Assembly (NCBI GenBank): GCA_900549855.1 | Contig: URPS01000017.1 | Coordinates: 1-42,422 of the forward strand | From: an uncultured bacterium | Lineage (GTDB): Bacteria; Cyanobacteriota; Vampirovibrionia; Gastranaerophilales; Gastranaerophilaceae | DNA length: 42,422 nucleotides | Reading direction: 5' to 3' | Shown here: positions 16,673 through 23,499 of the stretch, one piece after another | How the letters are laid out: the number at the start of each line of letters is the position of its first letter | Numbering within the stretch: position 1 is the stretch's first letter | The notes under the pieces: generated by a model | Database searches by the model: none | Told to the model about the DNA's origin: nothing | What the model saw: the letters and a program-made list of their open reading frames with translations, nothing else | Made by a program: the position numbers and the translations under genes

Positions 16673-16700
16673 ATTTAGTAAGTTGTCTACGTGCGTAGCA

Positions 16701-18014
16701 CTAGATGATGTGGTGTGGCATAGCGACAGAGCCTTTGTTAAGACGTTTTTGTAATTCACCGGATGGTTCGTAGAATGGTGATACTGTCATTATTCTAGCC
16801 GCAATATCAGGATAGTGATAAATAAATTTAAGTTCACTTTCTGTTAAAGGTTTTTGTGTGTGTACGTTTGCGTAACGTGCCAATTCCAAAATATTTCTGG
16901 CTTCGTTTTCGTCTTTAAATTCAAGTTCTAATTTATCATATACGTTTCTAAATCCCTTGATACCACCGTATTCTCCGGTTGTAATCATTCTTCCTGTTTC
17001 AATGATTTCCGGTTCACCTCGTCCTAGTTCTTCGAAATCGTACAATTCATAATTTCTTCTGTCTTTTAGAGCACCGTCAGCGTGAATACCTGATTCGTGA
17101 GCAAAAGCATTATCACCTACTGCCGGTTGATTGATTGGGATTGGTAAGCCAAATGCGTATGCGGTGTATTTAGCAAGTTTCCAAGCTTTGCTTAAATCGA
17201 TATTTTCATCAACTTGGAATTGACCGTTTGCATTTCTAAACCCTGCTGATTTTAAAACAGCAAGTAAACAAGATACCAAGTCCGCATTGCCGGCACGTTC
17301 TCCCATACCATTTATCGCAGTGTTGATATATGCGTCTACTCCGGCATCCACGGCTGCCCTTGCACCCTCAACGGAGCAAGCAACTGCCATTCCTAAATCG
17401 TTATGGAAGTGCATCTCTATTGGCATTTGTGTTTCTTTTGCAAGTCTGTAAATCCTTGTATAAGTTGTATGCGGGTCTTCATAACCGAGTGTATCACAGT
17501 ATCTAAAACGGTATGCACCACGTTTTTTTACTTCTTTTGCTAATTTAATAAGAAAGTCTAAGTCACTTCTTGAAGCGTCTTCTGCGTTTACACCAATAAT
17601 TTTAGCACCTTTTGAAACAGCACATTCCACTGCTTCGCAAGTCATTTTAATAATATCATCCGGAGTTTTCTTGCCAAGATATTTACCGTAAATCATTTGT
17701 TCAGACGTTGATTGTGAAAGATTGCAATTTTCTAAAAGCGGACAATTATTAAAAGACTTTTCTACATCAGAAGCCATTGCACGCATCCAACCGGAAAGCT
17801 TTGTTTTTCTAATGACACCACGTTTAACAAGCTCCAAATTTGCATTCAAATAATTTATTTCGTGCATTGTTGTCGGGAAACCAAACTCGGATTGAGTTAT
17901 TCCCATATCATCAAGCATAAGATTAATGATAGTCTTTTGTAATTTTGCCAAACCTAACCTTGAAGTTTGAACTCCATCTCTGTTTGTTACATCTACGAAA
18001 TAAATTTTTGGCAT
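16701..18014 (-). CDS. Homocitrate/isopropylmalate synthase family enzyme (DRE-TIM metallolyase)
   Basis: A 437-residue enzyme that condenses acetyl-CoA with a 2-oxo acid in a metal-dependent aldol reaction. DVTNRDGVQ (residues 8-16 from the chosen ATG) carries the catalytic Arg-Asp pair; MHFHNDLGMA gives the HxH metal ligands; NGMGERAGNADL and HESGIHADG are family landmarks. The pattern is closest to homocitrate synthase (NifV/FrbC-like), but the substrate cannot be fixed, and the C-terminus is too short for the LeuA allosteric domain. I chose ATG 18014 because GGAGG stands just upstream; the frame is open 15 codons further. A TGTGCA...TGCACA inverted repeat (18031-18058) lies in the leader. 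No nif or lysine genes are nearby. Confidence 0.8.
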   Translation of the reverse strand: MPKIYFVDVTNRDGVQTSRLGLAKLQKTIINLMLDDMGITQSEFGFPTTMHEINYLNANLELVKRGVIRKTKLSGWMRAMASDVEKSFNNCPLLENCNLSQSTSEQMIYGKYLGKKTPDDIIKMTCEAVECAVSKGAKIIGVNAEDASRSDLDFLIKLAKEVKKRGAYRFRYCDTLGYEDPHTTYTRIYRLAKETQMPIEMHFHNDLGMAVACSVEGARAAVDAGVDAYINTAINGMGERAGNADLVSCLLAVLKSAGFRNANGQFQVDENIDLSKAWKLAKYTAYAFGLPIPINQPAVGDNAFAHESGIHADGALKDRRNYELYDFEELGRGEPEIIETGRMITTGEYGGIKGFRNVYDKLELEFKDENEARNILELARYANVHTQKPLTESELKFIYHYPDIAARIMTVSPFYEPSGELQKRLNKGSVAMPHHII

Positions 18015-18138
18015 TATTATTCCTCCACTATGTGCACTCTTTATGGAAAATTTGCACAACCTTGCCTACTCAAATAGCTATATAATGCAGATATTGTACA
18101 ATATTAAAAAGAAATGAGCAAGTAAAGATTATGTTAAA

Positions 18139-19614
18139 TTATTTTAAATACTTTATGATATTACCGCCAATTTCGTATCTTTCACAATATCGTTTTAATT
18201 CTTTAATCACGACACCAGACAGCGCAATGACTGCGATTAAATTAGGCACTGCCAAAAACAGAGTAACAGCATCGGATAAATTTATGATACTTTGAAAGTT
18301 CATTGCAGAGCCCGCAATTATACATAAACAGTAAATTGCTTGAAAAATTCTAGTTTTGAACTTGGATTCCCCAAACAAAAATCCCCACGCTTTTAATCCA
18401 TAATAAGAACCGCAAAGCATTGTTGATAAAACAAAACAACTTGCCATAATTGTTAATATAATAGGAAATGCAGGACAAATAGTGGCAAAAGCTTTTGATG
18501 TAAGTTCGATACCAGCTATACCATCAACTGTCAAATAAGCTTTTGAAACAACGATTACAAACGCTGTTGCGACTCCAACAATAACAGTATCAACAAAAGG
18601 TTGAAGCATAGAAATAAATGCTTGAGCTACAGGCTTATTGGTGTTTACGGCAGAAAATGCAATAGGTGCAGTTCCTAAGCCGGATTCGTTTGCAAACATC
18701 GCTCTTCTAAATCCCCAAAGTAAACAGGCAAATGCACCACCTGTGATTGCTCTAGGAGAAAAAGCTTCTTTTATAATTAATACTACAGTTTCCGGAAGAT
18801 GATTAATATTAACTAAGCAAACTAAAAAAGCGCTTATCACATACAAAGAACACATCACAGGCGTTACTTTAGAAGTAAATTTCCCAATAGCTTTAATTCC
18901 GCCAATAATTGTAAACCAAGTAATAATCGCCACTATCAGACCTAATATCCAGCCATTATCGGCAAATATACTGGAGTTTCCACCGGTAACCTCTGTATAT
19001 TGTGCTGTCATAGCATTTATCTGGAACAAATTCCAACCGCCAATCATTGCAAAAATACAACAAATTGCATATGTTTTTGACAAACAACTTCCAACTTTTT
19101 CAGTAAATTTATTCCCCTTAAAAGCTATCGGAATATAGTACATTGGACCTCCGGAAACACTTCCATCTGGATTTGTTTGCCTAAATTTTACTCCCAATAA
19201 TACTTCTGAAAACTTTAATGCCATAGAAAACATTCCGGCAACAATCATCCAAAAAATTACCCCAGGTCCTCCAATTGACACCGCTGCTGCTGAACCCGCT
19301 ACATTACCTATTCCGGCTGAAGCTGAAATTGTAGCACTAAGGGCTTGAAAAGATGATAACTCACCTTTCTTTTTTCTTTGATAACCATTTGGATTATTAT
19401 GCACATAATTATTTGTTATTAGTTTTATTGAATGTTTAAATCCCCACAAGCCAATAAAACCAGTTCTAAACGTAAAATATAAAGCCGCTGATATCAAAAG
19501 CGCAATCAAAAATTCGACCTTAACTCCACCTATTGTTACATAAGAAAAAATTAAACCCGATACTTTATCTGCTATTGGTGATAACAAGCTATCTATTGCG
19601 GCATCTAAATTCAT
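18139..19614 (-). CDS. Sodium:alanine/glycine symporter (AGCS family)
   Basis: A 491-residue inner-membrane amino-acid carrier that imports alanine or glycine with Na+. The family signature is clear: ISASAGIGNVAGSAAAVS followed by GGPGVIFWMIV, then GGPMYYI, and FANESGLGTAPIAFSA in the second half. About ten hydrophobic segments are seen throughout. Length is typical. There is no Shine-Dalgarno sequence before the ATG, while a TATAGT box lies only about ten bases upstream (19625-19630 on the minus strand), so the message may be leaderless or nearly so. It is divergent from lpxI. Substrate within the family is not resolvable. Confidence 0.92.
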   Translation of the reverse strand: MNLDAAIDSLLSPIADKVSGLIFSYVTIGGVKVEFLIALLISAALYFTFRTGFIGLWGFKHSIKLITNNYVHNNPNGYQRKKKGELSSFQALSATISASAGIGNVAGSAAAVSIGGPGVIFWMIVAGMFSMALKFSEVLLGVKFRQTNPDGSVSGGPMYYIPIAFKGNKFTEKVGSCLSKTYAICCIFAMIGGWNLFQINAMTAQYTEVTGGNSSIFADNGWILGLIVAIITWFTIIGGIKAIGKFTSKVTPVMCSLYVISAFLVCLVNINHLPETVVLIIKEAFSPRAITGGAFACLLWGFRRAMFANESGLGTAPIAFSAVNTNKPVAQAFISMLQPFVDTVIVGVATAFVIVVSKAYLTVDGIAGIELTSKAFATICPAFPIILTIMASCFVLSTMLCGSYYGLKAWGFLFGESKFKTRIFQAIYCLCIIAGSAMNFQSIINLSDAVTLFLAVPNLIAVIALSGVVIKELKRYCERYEIGGNIIKYLK

Positions 19615-19621
19615 ACATTTA

Positions 19622-19700
19622 TTTTACTATAAACATGAACCTTTTTTAATTATTACTTTTTATTAAGAAAAGTTCTACTATGCGCTTGTTTATAGTAAAA
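19622..19700. promoter_or_regulatory. Mirror-image divergent promoters between the AGCS gene and lpxI
   Basis: TTTTACTATAAAC (19622-19634) and its exact reverse complement GTTTATAGTAAAA (19688-19700) form a perfect 13-base inverted repeat. Each arm contains TATAGT, suitable as a -10 box facing its own gene. For lpxI the box is followed by GGAGGT at 19713-19718. No convincing -35 hexamers. Shared regulator binding is equally possible. Confidence 0.5.
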
Positions 19701-19729
19701 TTATAAATTATTGGAGGTAAGATTTAAGA

Positions 19730-20545
19730 ATGTCAGTAGCTTTAGAACAGAAACAAGGATTAATTGCGGGTGATGGTTTATTGCCGGTAAAAATGGCACA
19801 ATACGCAAAAGAAAACGGATTTGAAATCGTTGCAATTTCACTTTCTAACGATAATTACAAACAATTAAAAAAATATTGTTCAAAAGTATATTCTTTTTGC
19901 CCTGGAGAAGTGCAGAAGATTGAAGATACGCTAAAAGCCGAAGGCATCAAACAAATTACCTTCTTAGGAAAAGTTAGCAAGACTATTTTGCTTAAACGAC
20001 CTAAATTTGATGCAAGAGCTGTTGAATTTATAAAAAAAGCAATTCGTCTAAATGATGACAAAGTTATGCTAATGATTATTGAAGAACTTGAAAAAATCGG
20101 TGTTACGATTTTAGACCAAACTCTTTTTATCAAAAACATGATGATTCCATCAGGAATTTTGGGAAGTGTTCAACCTACACAAGAACAAATTGATGATGTC
20201 AATTATGGTTACTGGTTAGCAAAAGAAACTGGAAAGTTAGACATAGGTCAATCTGTTGTTATTAAAGATAAAATGATTATGGCTGTAGAAGCTATTGAAG
20301 GAACCGATAATTGCATTAAGCGAGGATGTAAAATTGCAAAAAAACATTCAAGAGTTATTAAAGTTGCAAAACCTTCTCAAGATAAAAGATTTGATATTCC
20401 TGCGATTGGCTTAAGAACTATTAAAACGATGAAAAAATATAAAGCAGACTTAATTGCGGTAGAAGCCGGTGAAACAATTATTGTTGACAGAGAAGAAGTT
20501 ATTAAATACGCAAACAAACACAACATCGTTATTATGGCAGTATAG
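19730..20545 (+). CDS. lpxI: UDP-2,3-diacylglucosamine pyrophosphatase LpxI
   Basis: A 271-residue enzyme (old name DUF1009) that cleaves UDP-2,3-diacylglucosamine to lipid X and UMP in lipid A synthesis, replacing LpxH. Landmarks: GLIAGDGLLPVKMAQYAKE at the N-terminus, ITFLGKVSKTILLKRPKFD, GILGSVQPTQEQIDDVNYG, then the C-terminal domain with DIGQSVVIKDKMIMAVEAI, EGTDNCIKRG, KPSQDKRFDIPAIGL and VEAGETIIVDRE. The acidic catalytic region in GTDNC is retained. Length is typical. GGAGGT stands 11 bases before the ATG. It is followed two bases later by lpxB, the next step of the same pathway. Confidence 0.93.
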   Translation: MSVALEQKQGLIAGDGLLPVKMAQYAKENGFEIVAISLSNDNYKQLKKYCSKVYSFCPGEVQKIEDTLKAEGIKQITFLGKVSKTILLKRPKFDARAVEFIKKAIRLNDDKVMLMIIEELEKIGVTILDQTLFIKNMMIPSGILGSVQPTQEQIDDVNYGYWLAKETGKLDIGQSVVIKDKMIMAVEAIEGTDNCIKRGCKIAKKHSRVIKVAKPSQDKRFDIPAIGLRTIKTMKKYKADLIAVEAGETIIVDREEVIKYANKHNIVIMAV

Positions 20546-20547
20546 TT

Positions 20548-21669
20548 ATGAAAAAGATTTTTATTATTACCGGAGAATATTCAGGTGATGTTCATGCCGG
20601 ATGCGTAGCAGAAATCCTTAAGCAAAAAAATCCTGAAATTGAAATAGAAGGTATTGGTAGCATTAATTTACAAAATGCCGGAGCAAAATTATTTTGCGAC
20701 CATTCTAAAATGTCTGGATTTGGATTTAGTCTAAAAATGGCTATTGACCATTTATTATTAGAGAAAAAAGTTTCTGATTATATTTTAAATGAATACAAAC
20801 CGGATTTAGTATTGCTTATTGATTATGGAACCTTTAACCTTAGAGTAGCTAAACGATTAAAAGGTCATGGCATAAAAGTTTTCCATTATATTCCGCCACA
20901 AGTATGGGCAAGCCGCAAATGGAGAATAAAAGGGATTAAAAAGTATGTGGATGAAGTTTTGTGCATATTCCCGTTTGAAGAAGACATGTACAAAGAATAC
21001 GGAATCAATGTTCATTATTGCGGTCATCCTTTGATTAAGCAATTACCGGAAAAAGCAAACAGAGAAGAGTTTTTCGCTCGTCATGGTCTTGATACATCAA
21101 GACCGTTAGTTTCCATTTTCCCTGGGTCTAGACCTCTAGAACTTAAATTTTTGGCAAAAACATTTATTAAAGCGGCAAAAACTCTGCAAAAAAAACATCC
21201 GGAAGTTCAATTTTGCATTTCTCACGCTCCTAATTTGAGCGATGGAATTTTTGACAAATATATACATGATACTGATTTTAAGGTTATAAAAGGCGAAAAC
21301 CAAGCACTTTTAAGCGTATCCGATTCTTTAATTTTAGCATCCGGAACAGTTGCGCTAGAAGCTTCTTTGTACCAAGTTCCATTATTAATCGGATACAAAG
21401 GTCCATGGATTTTATATTTATTGTACTTATTATTCAGGTGCATAAAAAAAGTTTCTTTACCAAATATCGTAACAGGTGAAGATATTGTACCGGAACTAAT
21501 TCAAGCTAAATTTAATGCAGATAATATTTGTTATGAAACAGAACGTTTTCTTTATGACAAAGAATATAGAGAAAAGACTATAGCGGAGCTTGGTAAAGTT
21601 AGAGCAAAACTTTCCGACAAATATTCTGCTCAAGAAGTTGCTGAAGAAATTATTAAAGCGCTTAATTAA
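20548..21669 (+). CDS. lpxB: Lipid-A-disaccharide synthase LpxB
   Basis: A 373-residue family 19 glycosyltransferase that joins lipid X and UDP-diacylglucosamine into the lipid A disaccharide at the inner membrane. Landmarks are ITGEYSGDVHAG at the start (SGD in place of the more usual GEASGD), GIGSINLQNAGAKLF, DYGTFNLRVAKRLK, FHYIPPQVWASRKWR, CIFPFEEDMY, YCGHPL, FPGSRPLELK and ASGTVALEASLYQVP. A hydrophobic run ILYLLYLLFR near residue 290 fits membrane contact. It follows lpxI by two bases, so the pair is one transcript. Confidence 0.94.
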   Translation: MKKIFIITGEYSGDVHAGCVAEILKQKNPEIEIEGIGSINLQNAGAKLFCDHSKMSGFGFSLKMAIDHLLLEKKVSDYILNEYKPDLVLLIDYGTFNLRVAKRLKGHGIKVFHYIPPQVWASRKWRIKGIKKYVDEVLCIFPFEEDMYKEYGINVHYCGHPLIKQLPEKANREEFFARHGLDTSRPLVSIFPGSRPLELKFLAKTFIKAAKTLQKKHPEVQFCISHAPNLSDGIFDKYIHDTDFKVIKGENQALLSVSDSLILASGTVALEASLYQVPLLIGYKGPWILYLLYLLFRCIKKVSLPNIVTGEDIVPELIQAKFNADNICYETERFLYDKEYREKTIAELGKVRAKLSDKYSAQEVAEEIIKALN

Positions 21670-21679
21670 TCAAAAAGAA

Positions 21680-21702
21680 AAGTCCGAACCATTGCCGGAC
21701 TT
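21680..21702 (+). terminator. Hairpin after lpxB
   Basis: A perfect seven-base stem AAGTCCG/CGGACTT with a nine-base loop, 11 bases after the lpxB stop. The tail is TTAAAATCTT, not a clean T run, so termination efficiency is unclear. Confidence 0.5.
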
Positions 21703-21950
21703 AAAATCTTCTACAACCTTTTTCTAACCTTTATATATTTATAAAGTTAAATTGGATTGATTAATTGCGTTTTTGTAATAATTCTTAATATTTTGTCTTT
21801 GAACTATTTGGAGGTGTTGTTTTTATCTTTCAAATAAAAAAATTAAATAGTACGTTTTTGTGAGCATTTTTAATACATCTGCAATCTAGTAGGCATATTT
21901 TTCGTCATTGCGAGCGGAAGCGAAGCAATCTAATCGTTCAGATAGTAAGT
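21703..21950. other. Spacer with a TCATTGCGAG-type repeat
   Basis: AT-rich gap between convergent lpxB and the regulator gene. It contains no credible gene. Positions 21903-21930 read CGTCATTGCGAGCGGAAGCG followed by AAGCAATC, a short GC-rich repeat type met in intergenic DNA of many unrelated bacteria. It can fold on itself (ATTGC...GCAAT). Confidence 0.6.
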
Positions 21951-22511
21951 CTATTTTGTATTCAACAAATATTTTCTCGCACAATCAAGCATTGTCGTAA
22001 CCAAACCGGAATTTGAATAGATATTCATTCCACCGGATTCCATGACCTGTTTTGCTCTTTGCTCCCATAAGTTATATATATCTTCATCTGGCATATTAAG
22101 AACTTTACCTATCATTTTTAATTCTTTATAATCTAAAGGGATTGGCAAAGCACCACGTAGCAAATCTACAATATCAATTCTCTTTTTACGAGGAAAAGCT
22201 TTTAGAAAAGATACTACAGAAAGCTTGTTATCTTTAATATAATCTTTAATCATTTCTACCGACTCATCAACAAGAATCGGTTCTTGCGGAATACGATATT
22301 CTCCGAACGCTTCAGGCTCAATATCCATAACTGTTGCAATACGTTCTATTGTAGTTCCTCTGGTTGAAAACGGTACTGTTTCATCAATCAAATTGTAAAC
22401 ATATGATAGAGTTACACCTATCATTTCTGCAAAATCACGTTTATGAAGAGAATTTTTCTCCAAAAACTTTGCAACTTTTTCTGAACTTTTTTCTGGAATT
22501 ATTTGTTTCAT
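21951..22511 (-). CDS. XRE-like helix-turn-helix regulator
   Basis: A 186-residue putative transcription regulator. The N-terminal 70 residues fit a lambda-repressor-like fold: FLEKNSLHKRDFAEMIGVTLSYVYNLID (about 17-44) with DFAEMIG and SYVYNLI as the turn and recognition helix, then TTIERIATVMDIEPEAFGEY. The second half (90-186) repeats the theme weakly with PLDYKELKMIGKVLNMPDEDIYNLWEQ, which may be a second degenerate HTH or a dimerisation domain. It ends CARKYLLNTK. It is monocistronic. A perfect 11-base inverted repeat around its promoter (22525-22578) suggests that it represses itself. Confidence 0.75.
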   Translation of the reverse strand: MKQIIPEKSSEKVAKFLEKNSLHKRDFAEMIGVTLSYVYNLIDETVPFSTRGTTIERIATVMDIEPEAFGEYRIPQEPILVDESVEMIKDYIKDNKLSVVSFLKAFPRKKRIDIVDLLRGALPIPLDYKELKMIGKVLNMPDEDIYNLWEQRAKQVMESGGMNIYSNSGLVTTMLDCARKYLLNTK

Positions 22512-22524
22512 TTTATTACCTCAT

Positions 22525-22578
22525 AAAACTTTACATCTAAAATTTGGTTAACTATAAGATAATGTAGTGTAAAGTTTT
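22525..22578 (-). promoter_or_regulatory. Candidate operator: AAAACTTTACA inverted repeat
   Basis: AAAACTTTACA at 22525-22535 and its exact complement TGTAAAGTTTT at 22568-22578 bracket the probable promoter of the regulator gene (TATCTT/TATAGT-like boxes between). The 32-base gap equals roughly three helical turns, allowing two dimers on one face. The same 11-mer occurs at 13205-13215. Confidence 0.5.
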
Positions 22579-22655
22579 TTATAACCCTACTTTAGACAAC
22601 CAACAAGCCAATTCCTGAAATATTAAAAATTATAATTATAAAATCTATCAAATAA

Positions 22656-22689
22656 AAAACTTCTATTTATTTTATAAAATAGAAGTTTT
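22656..22689 (-). terminator. Intrinsic terminator of the secreted Cys-rich protein gene
   Basis: A perfect 13-base stem AAAACTTCTATTT/AAATAGAAGTTTT with an eight-base loop. Read on the minus strand it follows the gene by about 20 bases and ends in a T run (GTTTTTTATTTG). Confidence 0.8.
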
Positions 22690-22710
22690 AACTAATTATT
22701 TTTGAATTTA

Positions 22711-23430
22711 TTATTTGCATTCATTACAAATGCTTAATTCATCAAGCAAAATTGCATAAACATTTTCACCTTTTTTAGCTTTATAATGACATCCTGGGGT
22801 GATTAGACCAACAACAAAGCCAACGCTGCAACCTATAGGAATACCAATAGCTAAACCGGTTCCAATCTTAGCCGGAGTTGGTATAAATGCAAAGCCTACA
22901 CCTGCTCCGGCACCAGCTATACCCAACGTTAATGTAGAAAGCGTCAACTTTCCTGCTGTAGTCCATGGTCCTTCTTTTAACTTATAGTCTTTAGTAAATG
23001 GTCTTGCTTTAATATCTATACAAGTGTTATCAGGAAAAACAATTTTTCTGAATATTAAACTTACACGAGCATTCTTATTAAACCATTTTGGTTTTTCAAC
23101 GTTAGTAACTTCTGCAACAATCTTTGTTCCACATGGGAAAAGCAAAGTTCCTTCACGAGTATAAAGAGCTTGCGGCACTACAAAGTTAACGGTTTCTCCG
23201 GCTTGTGCGCACTTAGAGAAGAATTTTTCATCAAAAACAAATTGTAAAACGTTACCTTTTTCTATAACTTTTCTTAAGTTCGTAATTGTTACAACATTGC
23301 AAGGCGCATTTTTATGAACATCCAAATGCTCTATTGCTTGCGTTTTTTTACAGCAATTTGCAAGAACAGGAACGGTATTTATGCCTAAAATACTTAATAT
23401 AAATAAGAATGATAAAGTTTTTCTAAACAT
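22711..23430 (-). CDS. Secreted Cys-rich protein of unknown function with a glycine-rich hydrophobic segment
   Basis: A 239-residue exported protein. Residues 1-24 are a signal peptide (LSFLFILSILGINTVPVLA) cleaved before NCCKK. The mature part has about ten cysteines, many near the ends (NCC at 25-27, CNEC at 235-238), hinting at disulfides. Residues about 85-145 (GTLLFPCGTKIVAEVTN, ARVSLIFRKIVFPD) resemble in rhythm the 'GT-x-G-V ... pdG' beta repeats of VirB10/TrbI-like proteins, but the match is weak. Residues about 155-215 are Gly/Ala-rich and hydrophobic (TLGIAGAGAGVGFAFIP, GIPIGCSVGFVVGLI), like a glycine zipper that could insert in the outer membrane. Ribosome site GAGGT lies upstream. 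It has its own terminator. Confidence 0.65.
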   Translation of the reverse strand: MFRKTLSFLFILSILGINTVPVLANCCKKTQAIEHLDVHKNAPCNVVTITNLRKVIEKGNVLQFVFDEKFFSKCAQAGETVNFVVPQALYTREGTLLFPCGTKIVAEVTNVEKPKWFNKNARVSLIFRKIVFPDNTCIDIKARPFTKDYKLKEGPWTTAGKLTLSTLTLGIAGAGAGVGFAFIPTPAKIGTGLAIGIPIGCSVGFVVGLITPGCHYKAKKGENVYAILLDELSICNECK

Positions 23431-23499
23431 AGAGTTATACCTCGATAAAATAACGACACCTCAGTATAACTCTAAATAACATATTTCTCAATAGCATTT

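Larger units (their letters stand above)
16199..16700. other. Second repeat island (502 nt), no gene
   Basis: Between the convergent helicase and synthase genes. From left: a small hairpin CTGTAG/CTACAG (16235-16252); repeat copy B1 (16283-16335); an AT-rich piece; a CCTCACCCTAACCCTCTCC segment; repeat copy B2 (16422-16476); and a 186-nt palindrome (16487-16672). The right edge, read on the minus strand, is TGCTACG...ACGTAGAC directly after the synthase stop, as at the island near 6.34 kb. Much higher in G and C than the surrounding genes. No transposase is present. Confidence 0.8.

Noticed and set aside
16199..16700. CRISPR array
   Set aside because: The repeats are unequal in spacing and structure, only two copies of each module occur, and there are no cas genes.
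18015..18059. Longer synthase with a 15-residue N-terminal extension
   Set aside because: GGAGG directly precedes the internal ATG, the extension has no family similarity, and it would cover the inverted repeat in the leader.
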